Of a stretch of 7,827 nt of DNA, positions 1 to 5,677 are shown one piece after another. Within the stretch, counting starts at the first letter, position 1. Each line of letters opens with the position of its first letter. The notes under the pieces were generated by a model that saw only the letters and a program-made list of their open reading frames with translations, searched no databases and was not told where the DNA came from. The stretch comes from an uncultured Oscillospiraceae bacterium (GTDB lineage Bacteria > Bacillota > Clostridia > Oscillospirales > Oscillospiraceae): the NCBI GenBank assembly GCA_934643765.1, contig CAKUCT010000088.1, forward strand, positions 1 to 7,827, in the 5' to 3' direction. The position numbers and the translations under genes were made by a program.

Positions 1-62
1 AAATCTTCAAACGCGCCTTTCATGGACAGATTTTCATTTTCTTTTCTGAACACAATTTTCAT

Positions 63-116
63 AAAAAATCAGACCGCCTGCCTTTCCAAAAAATCATGGA
101 GAACGTAAGCGGTCTG
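63..116 (-). terminator. Possible second intrinsic terminator downstream of the tRNA
   Basis: An 8-bp GC-rich stem pairs 70-77 with 109-116. On the minus strand it is followed at once by a run of six U (68-63). The loop is large (31 nt) and contains its own T-run, so this is a weak terminator candidate. It could be a back-up to the tRNA terminator or a leader structure for a gene outside the window to the left. Confidence 0.35.
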
Positions 117-126
117 TGTTAAGGAT

Positions 127-170
127 AAAAAAAGAAAAATCCCTTGAAAACACTAAGTTTTCAAGGGATT
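127..170 (-). terminator. Intrinsic terminator of the tRNA-Val gene
   Basis: A perfect 14-bp stem pairs 138-151 with 157-170 around a 5-nt loop. On the minus strand it is followed by a T-rich tract (137-127, T4-C-T7). The stem reaches base 170, which is also the last A of the tRNA's encoded CCA, so terminator and tRNA end are directly abutted. Orientation and U-tract fit termination of the minus-strand tRNA transcript. Confidence 0.85.
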
Positions 171-246
171 GGTGGAGACTAATGGACTCGAACCATCGAC
201 CTCCTGCGTGTGAAGCAGGCGCTCTAACCAGCTGAGCTAAGCCTCC
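170..246 (-). tRNA. tRNA-Val, anticodon CAC
   Basis: Read on the minus strand this is a complete 77-nt cloverleaf. The 7-bp acceptor stem (246-240 with 180-174) has one G-U pair, and the discriminator A (173) is followed by an encoded CCA (172-170). The anticodon stem CCTGC/GCAGG (219-215 with 207-203) encloses the loop TTCACAC, giving anticodon CAC at 212-210, which reads the valine codon GUG. The T-arm shows the GGTTCGAGTCC core. The gene stands alone with its own promoter upstream and an intrinsic terminator touching its 3' end. Because CCA is genomically encoded, the cca gene in this window would act on this tRNA in repair rather than first synthesis. The identity follows from the anticodon and is firm. 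Confidence 0.96.
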
Positions 247-257
247 GTGCGTGAGCT

Positions 258-287
258 ATTATAACAGAAGACAGGGGGAAAAGTCAA
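258..287 (-). promoter_or_regulatory. Sigma-A promoter for tRNA-Val
   Basis: On the minus strand a -35 box TTGACT (287-282) and a perfect -10 box TATAAT (263-258) are separated by 18 bp, with TG one base upstream of the -10 (extended -10). Transcription would start near 251, a few bases before the mature tRNA 5' end at 246. Confidence 0.85.
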
Positions 288-346
288 TAACCTCTTTTGG
301 AAACTGGTCACTTTCCGTGCTTTGCACAAATTCCGGCATTTTTCGC

Positions 347-375
347 TTGACGCGCGGTGGGAAATCCTCTATACT
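347..375 (+). promoter_or_regulatory. Sigma-A promoter for the riboswitch-exchanger transcript
   Basis: A -35 box TTGACG (347-352) and a -10 box TATACT (370-375) are separated by exactly 17 bp. The predicted start, about 381-383, falls on the first base of the riboswitch P1 stem, which supports both calls. Confidence 0.85.
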
Positions 376-380
376 AAACC

Positions 381-475
381 ATGCTTAGAGGGAGTAGTTA
401 TAATCACATGGTCAACATTCGCCCGGTTTTTCCGGTGGCCATGCGCCTGGGGACAGGAACGAGACTTTTTGCACC
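381..475 (+). promoter_or_regulatory. yybP-ykoY family manganese riboswitch aptamer
   Basis: The leader carries the signature elements of the yybP-ykoY (Mn2+-sensing) RNA family. These are the 5' loop GGGAGTAG (390-397), an ATTCG element (417-421), a side hairpin CCTG-GGGA-CAGG with a GNRA loop (446-457) and the 3' element AACGAGAC (458-465). P1 can be drawn as 387-390 with 465-468 and 382-384 with 471-473 around a UU/UU internal loop. A second arm pairs CATGG (407-411) with CCATG (439-443) and is topped by CCGG/CCGG (423-426 with 432-435). Bases 463-473 are shared with the following terminator hairpin. In known members Mn2+ clamps the two loops, stabilises P1 and lets transcription continue; that mechanism is family knowledge, while the motifs are seen directly. 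Confidence 0.9.
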
Positions 476-498
476 GTGGGTGCAGAAGGTCCTTTTTT
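463..498 (+). terminator. Riboswitch expression-platform terminator
   Basis: A 13-bp hairpin pairs 463-475 with 479-491 around a GTG loop, with a few G-U pairs, and is followed by C and six T (493-498). Its 5' arm begins in the conserved GAGAC of the aptamer and uses the whole 3' strand of P1, so aptamer P1 and terminator cannot form together. This predicts an ON switch: low Mn2+ terminates, high Mn2+ reads through into the exchanger gene. Confidence 0.85.
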
Positions 499-544
499 AA
501 CCCCTTTTGCCTGACTCCCGAGCATACTAAGGGAGGAAATACAT

Positions 545-1531
545 ATGGTAAGTACGTCCACTTCGCTTCTGGCGACCATCGCACTGTTTATTCTCGGCAT
601 TTTGTTCATTGTCAAGGGCGGCGACTGGTTTGTCGATGCGGCAACCTGGATGGCGGAAGCGTCCGGTCTTCCGCAGTTTTTGATCGGCGCGACCGTGGTG
701 TCCATGGCGACGACGCTGCCGGAGATTATTGTCTCTACAATGGCAGCGGCCGAGGGCAGCACCGATATGGCCATCGGCAACGCCATCGGCTCGGTCACGG
801 CCAATACGGGTATGATCATGGCCATTTCGCTGATCTTCATGCCGGTTGTCATCCGGCGCAGCCAGTTCGCGGTCAAGGGCCTTCTGATGGTCATCAGCAC
901 GCTGGCTTTGTGGCTTTTGTGCCGCGACGGGGTGCTGAGCCTTCCGGAGAGCCTGATCATTCTGGCGCTGTTCGTATTCTTTATCTGTGAAAATATCCGC
1001 AGCGCAAAGCAGCTTTCCGCCGAGGAGCCCAGCTCGCAGGAAGCGCCCGTGGACAAAAGCAAAAAGGCGCTGCTGAAAAACGTTGCGCTGTTTGTGCTCG
1101 GCGCGGCATGTCTTGTGATCGGGTCGAATCTGCTGGTCGATAACGGTACAATTCTGGCCCAGCTGCTTGGCGTCTCCGAGCGGATCATCGCGGTTACAAT
1201 GGTTGCCATCGGGACCTCGCTTCCGGAGCTTGTGACGGCCATCACGGCGATTGTCAAAAAGCAGTCGTCGATGTCGGTCGGCAACATTCTCGGCGCAAAT
1301 ATCATCGATATCACGATTATTCTGCCGCTGTGCGCGCTCATTTCCGGCAATGGGCTTCAGATTGCGGCCCAGTCCGTCCGGCAGACGGTCTACCTGGATA
1401 TGCCGGTCTGTGTGCTGGTGTCGGCCATCGCGGTGATTCCGACGCTGTTTCTCAAGCGCTTTACAAAGCTGCAGGGCATCATCATGCTATGTCTTTACAT
1501 CGCCTACGTCATCATTACAGTCCATATTTAA
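545..1531 (+). CDS. CaCA-family cation exchanger (YrbG-like), probable Mn2+/Ca2+ exporter
   Basis: A 328-residue membrane protein with the duplicated architecture of the Ca2+:cation antiporter family. Two hydrophobic halves are joined by a charged loop at about residues 168-185 (EEPSSQEAPVDKSKK). The alpha-1 repeat has GATVVSMATTLPE (48-60) then GNAIGS (78-83); the alpha-2 repeat has GTSLPE (223-228) then GNILGAN (246-252). Glu60 and Glu228 are the conserved ion-binding acids. In alpha-1 the residue after GS is Val84, where many family members have a metal-ligand Asn; alpha-2 has Asn252. Start ATG 545 is preceded by a strong GGGAGG. Family members exchange Ca2+ for Na+ or H+ at the cytoplasmic membrane. 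Here the upstream Mn2+ riboswitch makes Mn2+ export the better guess, but this is inference. The gene is monocistronic and ends at a terminator. Confidence 0.92.
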   Translation: MVSTSTSLLATIALFILGILFIVKGGDWFVDAATWMAEASGLPQFLIGATVVSMATTLPEIIVSTMAAAEGSTDMAIGNAIGSVTANTGMIMAISLIFMPVVIRRSQFAVKGLLMVISTLALWLLCRDGVLSLPESLIILALFVFFICENIRSAKQLSAEEPSSQEAPVDKSKKALLKNVALFVLGAACLVIGSNLLVDNGTILAQLLGVSERIIAVTMVAIGTSLPELVTAITAIVKKQSSMSVGNILGANIIDITIILPLCALISGNGLQIAAQSVRQTVYLDMPVCVLVSAIAVIPTLFLKRFTKLQGIIMLCLYIAYVIITVHI

Positions 1532-1544
1532 AGTTTGAGAAACT

Positions 1545-1607
1545 GCCCCAGTGTGCCAAAAGACTTTTTGACATGCTGGGGCGCTGCATGTGCAGCGCGC
1601 CCTTTTT
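1545..1607 (+). terminator. Terminator of the exchanger gene, with an overlapping structure usable by cca
   Basis: On the plus strand a stem pairs 1578-1588 with 1591-1602 (bulged G at 1599) and is followed by TTTTT (1603-1607), a good intrinsic terminator for the exchanger. A second stem, 11 bp pairing 1545-1555 with 1572-1582, overlaps it and has a T-rich tail only on the minus strand, so it could end the convergent cca transcript. The two stems share 1578-1582 and cannot form together. Confidence 0.75.
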
Positions 1608-2703
1608 AGTGCATGGCAAGACTCAGAAGAGTCTGGCGGTCGTTGTCCTCCGGGTGCTCTAAGACGTGCTCTAAAAGCGCGTGCAGAGCTGCGCCGACGG
1701 CTTTGCCGGAGAGCGCCGGGAAGTCCCGGCCCGTGACGGCAAGCGTGCGCAGGCTGACGCATTCACCACTGGAAAGAATCTCATCAAGAAGCGGCGCGCA
1801 GCCAGCGAGCGCGGCGCAGACGCGCGCGGTGTCTTCGCCGGTGTTTGCAATCAGCCGCTTGAGTTCCAGCCGCGTGTATGCCGGGCGGTATGCTGCCGCC
1901 GCGGCTTCGGCCAGACGGACGCGCGCCGCGGGCAGACGGAACCCGCGCAGATCAAGCGTCGGGATCAGCACGCGCAGCGCGGCCCAGCGGATATCAATCT
2001 GGCAGGGCAGCGTGCTGAGCCAGAAAAGATCGTAATGCCCCTCCAGATTGCACGCCGCGAGCAGGCCAAGGGAAATCATCTGCGACAGAAGCGCGGGGTT
2101 CGGAGATAAAAGCGTTTTCTGCGTCTCTTCGCTGACGCGTTCTTTGGAAAGTGTGGCGCACAAAGGCGCGCAAGCTTCGATAGCCAGGTGGGTGGGCTCT
2201 GCAATGGAAAAGCCGAGCTGCGCGGAAAAGCGCATGGCCCGGAGCATCCGAAGCGCGTCCTCCTGAAAGCGCCGGGCCGGGGTTCCGACGCAGCGGATCA
2301 CGCCGCGGCGCAGATCGTCCTGCCCGCCGAAGCAGTCCGTGAGCCGGCCTCGCAGGTCGAGGGCCATGGCGTTGATGGTAAAATCCCGCCGCGCAAGATC
2401 TTCCTGGAGGTCGGAGACAAACGTCACGCCATCCGGGTGACGGCTGTCGTGATAGGCGCCGTCCTTGCGGAAAGTTGTCACCTCGGCGCAGGCGCCGCCG
2501 TCGAAGACGGTAACGGTTCCGTGCTGCAGTCCGGTCGGTACGCAGTGAGAAAACAGCGCCATGATCTGCTCGGGCCGTGCAGACGTTGTAATGTCCCAGT
2601 CATGCACCGGCCTTCCAAGCAGCGCGTCGCGCACGCAGCCGCCGACATAATAGGCTTCAAATCCGGCTTGCTCCAGTTTTTTCGGAATACTGTCCGGACG
2701 CAT
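1606..2703 (-). CDS. cca: CCA-adding enzyme (tRNA nucleotidyltransferase, class II)
   Basis: A 365-residue enzyme that builds or repairs the 3' CCA end of tRNAs from CTP and ATP. The N-terminal nucleotidyltransferase head shows GGCVRD at 21-26 and the metal-binding pair Asp35/Asp37 in HDWDITT. Then come RRDFTINAMA (about 105-114, motif C), EDALRMLRAMRF (motif D, nucleotide-selecting residues) and ERVSEE (motif E). The C-terminal body and tail are divergent and short; no HD phosphohydrolase domain is seen, as is usual in Firmicutes. Start ATG 2703 is chosen because AGGAGG sits 9 bases upstream; an in-frame upstream ATG would include that site in the coding region. Motifs alone cannot exclude a CC-adding-only enzyme. 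The gene converges on the exchanger, its TAA overlapping that gene's terminator T-run, and diverges from murC. Confidence 0.93.
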   Translation of the reverse strand: MRPDSIPKKLEQAGFEAYYVGGCVRDALLGRPVHDWDITTSARPEQIMALFSHCVPTGLQHGTVTVFDGGACAEVTTFRKDGAYHDSRHPDGVTFVSDLQEDLARRDFTINAMALDLRGRLTDCFGGQDDLRRGVIRCVGTPARRFQEDALRMLRAMRFSAQLGFSIAEPTHLAIEACAPLCATLSKERVSEETQKTLLSPNPALLSQMISLGLLAACNLEGHYDLFWLSTLPCQIDIRWAALRVLIPTLDLRGFRLPAARVRLAEAAAAAYRPAYTRLELKRLIANTGEDTARVCAALAGCAPLLDEILSSGECVSLRTLAVTGRDFPALSGKAVGAALHALLEHVLEHPEDNDRQTLLSLAMH

Positions 2704-2748
2704 GGCACATTGCCTCCTTTCCAGCTTCATCATTGCGGTATTTTTCGC

Positions 2749-2777
2749 TTGTGTTATGGGCAAATAGAGTATATAAT
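2749..2777 (+). promoter_or_regulatory. Candidate murC promoter
   Basis: TTGTGT (2749-2754) and a perfect TATAAT (2772-2777) are separated by 17 bp, with a start near 2784. The sequence across and just upstream of its -35 (CGGTATTTTTCGCTTG) nearly repeats that at the exchanger promoter (334-349). Confidence 0.75.
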
Positions 2778-2795
2778 AACTTAGTTCTGCATCAA
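2768..2795 (-). promoter_or_regulatory. Candidate cca promoter
   Basis: On the minus strand TTGATG (2795-2790) and TATACT (2773-2768) are separated by 16 bp, giving a start near 2761 and a leader of roughly 58 nt. Its -10 overlaps the murC -10 on the other strand, so the two promoters would compete. Confidence 0.55.
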
Positions 2796-2839
2796 CGCCG
2801 TGTCCGGCGGAAGCTTCTTTCATTATACGGACAACGGCG
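2796..2839 (+). other. Hairpin in the murC 5' leader
   Basis: An 11-bp stem pairs 2796-2806 with 2828-2839 with a single bulged A (2834) and a 21-nt loop. There is no U-tract after it, so it is not a terminator. It lies between the predicted start and the murC ribosome binding site (GGAGG, 2870-2874). It may stabilise the mRNA; no known riboswitch class is recognised. Confidence 0.4.
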
Positions 2840-2881
2840 GCGCATCGCAATCAAAATATTTGCAATTCCGGAGGCATCAAG

Positions 2882-4255
2882 ATGGACAGAACTTCCAACT
2901 TTCAGATTAACGACTACCTGAAGCCCGGCAAGCACGCGCATCTGGTCGGCATCGGCGGCGTATCCATGCGGCCGCTCGGCTTGGTTCTGCGCAGCATGGG
3001 CATGCAGATTTCCGGTTCCGATATGAATGCGTCGGTTTCGACCGATGAACTGATTTCCAAGGGCATCGCGGTGTCCATCGGCCACCGGGCCGAAAATATT
3101 GAAGGTGCTGACTGCGTTATCCGCACGGCGGCGGCCCATAACGACAACCCGGAGATTGCGGCGGCGCGCGCCGCCGGCATTCCGATTTTTGAGCGCGCGC
3201 AGGCCTGGGGCTATATCATGCAGGCCTACAGGCATGCCATCTGCGTTTCCGGCACGCACGGGAAAACGACGACGACCTCCATGCTGACGCATATTTTCAT
3301 GGAGGCGGGCCGCGACCCGACGGTGATGATCGGAGGAACCCTGCCGCTGCTCGGCGCGGGCCACCGCGTGGGCCAGGGCGACACGATCATTCTTGAAAGC
3401 TGCGAATACTGCAATTCGTTCTTGAATTTCTTCCCGACGACGGCTGTGATTCTGGATATTGACGCAGATCACCTGGACTTTTTCAAGGATCTGGCCGATG
3501 TAGAGCATTCGTTCCGCCGTTTTGCGGATCTGGTTCCGGCGGATGGTCTGATTGTAGCCAACGGCGACGACAAAAATACAGTCGATGCGCTGGAGGGACT
3601 TTCCTATCTGCGCTTTGGCTTTGACCATGAAAACGATGTATACGGCGATAATTTCTCCAAGGACTACCACGCGTTCGATGTTGTCTGCGAGGGCCGGCCG
3701 TATTGCCGTCTGGAACTTGGCGTCATTGGCAGGCACAACGCTATGAACGCGCTGGCCGCGTGCGCGGTTGCCTGGAAATTCGGCATCGACGGGGAAAAGG
3801 CTGCTGCGGCGCTTGCGTCGTTCCGCGGCGCGGGCCGCAGACTGGAGTATAAGGGCCAGTATCACGGCGCAGATGTCTATGACGACTACGCGCACCATCC
3901 GGGCGAGTTGCACGCGCTTCTCGAAGCGGTGCGTTCGATGGGCTACGAACGGGTGATCTGCGCGTTCCAGCCGCATACCTACTCCAGAACGAAGGCGCTG
4001 TTTGAGGACTTTGTCCGGGAACTGTCGACGGTGGACCTTGCGGTTCTGACGGATATTTACGCCGCGCGCGAGCAAAACAAGGATGGCGTCAGCTCGGCAG
4101 ACCTCGCCGAAAGAATTCCCGGCAGCGTCTACTGTCCGGGGCTTCCGGATCTGACGGAGTTTCTGGCCAGGACTGCGCGCCCGGGTGATATCATCCTGAC
4201 CGTCGGCGCTGGCGATGTGTATAAGGCCGGCGAAAAGCTTTTGAAAATGGAATAA
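2882..4255 (+). CDS. murC: UDP-N-acetylmuramate--L-alanine ligase MurC
   Basis: A 457-residue cytoplasmic Mur ligase that joins L-alanine to UDP-MurNAc using ATP, the first step of the peptidoglycan stem peptide. The N-terminal UDP-binding Rossmann domain begins with LVGIGGVSM (21-29) and GSDMN. The central ATPase domain has the P-loop GTHGKTTT (124-131, Lys128), ESCEY (172-176, where many MurC have EADE) and later GRHNAMNALAA. The C-terminal domain has YDDYAHHP (333-340), AFQPHTYSRT (361-370) and LTDIYAARE. These last motifs are diagnostic of MurC within the Mur family, and the length is normal. Start ATG 2882 has GGAGG 7 bases upstream. The gene is a single transcription unit, not part of a mur/dcw cluster here, divergent from cca and closed by a strong terminator. 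Confidence 0.97.
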   Translation: MDRTSNFQINDYLKPGKHAHLVGIGGVSMRPLGLVLRSMGMQISGSDMNASVSTDELISKGIAVSIGHRAENIEGADCVIRTAAAHNDNPEIAAARAAGIPIFERAQAWGYIMQAYRHAICVSGTHGKTTTTSMLTHIFMEAGRDPTVMIGGTLPLLGAGHRVGQGDTIILESCEYCNSFLNFFPTTAVILDIDADHLDFFKDLADVEHSFRRFADLVPADGLIVANGDDKNTVDALEGLSYLRFGFDHENDVYGDNFSKDYHAFDVVCEGRPYCRLELGVIGRHNAMNALAACAVAWKFGIDGEKAAAALASFRGAGRRLEYKGQYHGADVYDDYAHHPGELHALLEAVRSMGYERVICAFQPHTYSRTKALFEDFVRELSTVDLAVLTDIYAAREQNKDGVSSADLAERIPGSVYCPGLPDLTEFLARTARPGDIILTVGAGDVYKAGEKLLKME

Positions 4256-4292
4256 CGCGCGGGAGACAAAGCGCGTAAATTCAAGCGAAATA

Positions 4293-4335
4293 ACCCCCGG
4301 CGAGCCCAGAAATGGGCCCGCCGGGGGTGTTTTTT
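4293..4335 (+). terminator. Strong intrinsic terminator of murC
   Basis: A long GC-rich stem pairs 4293-4308 with 4313-4328 with one A/C mismatch, capped by a GAAA tetraloop (4309-4312) and followed by G and six T (4330-4335). It may also stop the convergent LacI-family gene ending at 4344, but the minus-strand tail (TTATTTCG) is a poor U-tract. Confidence 0.93.
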
Positions 4336-4343
4336 GGTCAGGG

Positions 4344-5348
4344 TTAACGCCCAAGTGTGGATTGCCGAATGACTAATTGGCTTTTTAGGACCAGCTTTCT
4401 GACAGGCATTTGTGGATAGTGTGCGCGGTCAATCAGTATTTCAGCCCCTTTATGGCCGATCTCGTACAGGGGCTGTTCCATGGTTGTCAGAGGGACGCGC
4501 AGATAACGCGCAAGATCAATACCGTCGTATCCGATCAAACGGACATCTGCGGGAATTCTAATACCAGCATCCAATAGTACATTCATTGCACCCACGGCAA
4601 CAGTATCACATCCGCAAACCAGCGCGTCAAAACGAATACCGGATTGCAAAAGCTCTCTGGCGGCAGCTTCTGCCGCCTCAATGAATGGGGAAATATGAAA
4701 AAAATGAACGGATTCCAGTGGAACTCTATAATCGGCTAATGCTTGTAAATAGCCTTTTTCGCGGTCCTGACTGCTCTGAGAATCTTTTAGCGCCAGGAAT
4801 GCAAATGAACGGCAGCGATTTTCAATTAAGTGTACGACACTTTGATATCCGCCGAGGTAATTGTCGTTGATGATCGTATCAATGTCTGAATGATCACTTT
4901 TTCGCATAAGAAAAATAAACGGAATAGAACTGCTTTTCAACAGGGCAATTTGTTCATCAGTATACAGAGTTGGCGCAACTAAAATCAGACCGTCAATCCG
5001 TTTGCCCAGAAGTGTCTGAATGGCTTGCTGCTCACGCTCAGGCTGATGATCCGTGTTGGCAATGATTGTGCTGTAGTTTTTGGCGGAGGCGCCGTCTTGA
5101 ATGCCACGCAGAACCTTTGATAAAACCATCTCGGAAGTGTCTGATAAAACAACGCCGAGCGTTCTGGTTTCATCTGTACGAAGACTGCGGGCAATTAAAT
5201 TTTGAGAATAGTTTAATCGACGGGCAGCGTCCTGAACTTGCTGACGTGTTGCATCTGAGACGCCGGGCTTGTTGTTTAATACTTTGGAGACCGTCATTGC
5301 TGAGACGCCAACTTCTTTTGCAATATCCTTGAGTGTGCACTTCTTCAT
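4344..5348 (-). CDS. LacI-family transcriptional repressor of the adjacent SDR/aldolase operon
   Basis: A 334-residue regulator. The N-terminal helix-turn-helix is TLKDIAKEVGVSAMTVSKVL (5-24), followed by a hinge helix with the Ala53-x-x-Leu56 pattern that inserts Leu into a central CG step in LacI-type operators. From about residue 62 comes a periplasmic-binding-protein-like effector domain (starting TLGVVLSD, later VCGCDTVAVGA, RLIGYDGIDLARY and TTMEQPLYEIG), the usual sugar or sugar-phosphate sensing and dimer part. ATG 5348 is chosen because residues from there match the family's normal start; an upstream TTG at 5384 would add 12 atypical residues. The ribosome binding site (GGTGA) is weak. 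The gene is divergent from the dehydrogenase/transaldolase pair, and palindromic operators lie by both promoters, implying local control and autoregulation. The effector is unknown. Confidence 0.93.
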   Translation of the reverse strand: MKKCTLKDIAKEVGVSAMTVSKVLNNKPGVSDATRQQVQDAARRLNYSQNLIARSLRTDETRTLGVVLSDTSEMVLSKVLRGIQDGASAKNYSTIIANTDHQPEREQQAIQTLLGKRIDGLILVAPTLYTDEQIALLKSSSIPFIFLMRKSDHSDIDTIINDNYLGGYQSVVHLIENRCRSFAFLALKDSQSSQDREKGYLQALADYRVPLESVHFFHISPFIEAAEAAARELLQSGIRFDALVCGCDTVAVGAMNVLLDAGIRIPADVRLIGYDGIDLARYLRVPLTTMEQPLYEIGHKGAEILIDRAHYPQMPVRKLVLKSQLVIRQSTLGR

Positions 5349-5387
5349 AAACTTCACCAAGAAACATCGTTTGTTTATAGTCAATCC

Positions 5388-5401
5388 GACTGACGTTAAA
5401 C
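5388..5401. promoter_or_regulatory. Candidate LacI-type operator O1 (autoregulation)
   Basis: CTGACGTTAA (5390-5399) matches the perfect palindrome at O2 in 8 of 10 positions and has the same CG centre (5394-5395). It lies just downstream of the predicted start of the repressor gene, where binding would block its own transcription. Confidence 0.5.
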
Positions 5402-5412
5402 TTAACTTTTAT

Positions 5413-5441
5413 AATATATCCTGAGAAAAGGCTAAAGTCAA
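5413..5441 (-). promoter_or_regulatory. Promoter of the LacI-family gene
   Basis: On the minus strand TTGACT (5441-5436) and TATATT (5418-5413) are separated by 17 bp, giving a start near 5406 and a leader of about 58 nt that contains operator O1. Confidence 0.75.
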
Positions 5442-5620
5442 TGATTACCGTGAAAATTTCAGTTAAGAATATTTAATATTTATAAAATTGAAATGTTTTA
5501 CGATAAATGCGAATTAATTGCTTATTAAAATTTAAGTATATGGAAACCAACTTAATATACAATTTTTAGAAATAAGAATTGTAATTTAGCAACAAAAATT
5601 AAAAAGAAGAAAGAGAAATA
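5442..5620. other. AT-rich intergenic stretch with no recognised gene
   Basis: Between the two divergent promoters the DNA is extremely AT-rich; 5461-5520 and 5521-5580 each contain only 10 G or C in 60 bases. No coding frame with a ribosome binding site, no tRNA and no clear repeat was seen. It could hold activator (for example CcpA-like or nucleoid protein) sites, but none is clear enough to call. Confidence 0.6.
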
Positions 5621-5654
5621 TTGACATAACAGCAAAGAGAAGGCAATATATAAA
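5621..5654 (+). promoter_or_regulatory. Promoter of the SDR/transaldolase-family operon
   Basis: A perfect -35 TTGACA (5621-5626) is followed by an AT-rich -10 region (5644-5654, TATATAAA). The best -10 hexamer is ambiguous, since TATATA lies at a 20-bp spacing and a poorer match at 17 bp. A start around 5655-5662 would place operator O2 directly at or after +1 and leave a leader of roughly 155 nt. Confidence 0.6.
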
Positions 5655-5663
5655 TATGTTTTG

Positions 5664-5677
5664 AGTTAACGTTAAAT
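5664..5677. promoter_or_regulatory. LacI-type operator O2 for the SDR/transaldolase-family operon
   Basis: TTAACGTTAA (5666-5675) is a perfect 10-bp palindrome with the CG centre typical of LacI-family operators. It lies immediately after the operon's -10 region, so a bound repressor would block initiation or early elongation. A related site (O1) lies in the leader of the divergent repressor gene. Confidence 0.65.

Noticed and set aside
2..23. Possible minus-strand gene start (MKGAFED) at the left edge
   Set aside because: Only seven codons are visible and there is no AGGAGG-like site upstream, unlike the other genes here.
1..108. Plus-strand frame open from the left edge
   Set aside because: The translation is unlike a protein C-terminus, it ends inside a terminator-like hairpin, and its codon use does not match neighbouring genes.
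170..246. tRNA gene as an integration site for a mobile element
   Set aside because: No repeat of the tRNA 3' end and no integrase gene is seen in the window.
322..990. Plus-strand frame spanning the riboswitch and the first part of the exchanger
   Set aside because: It starts before the predicted transcription start, runs through the aptamer and overlaps the true frame; no ribosome site and no recognisable motifs.
412..1350. Minus-strand open frame opposite the exchanger
   Set aside because: Low-complexity Ser/Ile/Met-rich translation, no ribosome site, and it overlaps a gene with clear alpha-repeat motifs and the riboswitch.
2792..4354. Minus-strand open frame of about 520 codons opposite murC
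   Set aside because: Antisense to a clearly real murC; the translation is rich in Arg/His with no family motifs. It is a shadow caused by GC-biased codon use.
5346..5384. Upstream TTG start for the LacI-family gene
   Set aside because: It would add 12 residues before the conserved start of the helix-turn-helix domain; ATG 5348 fits the family.
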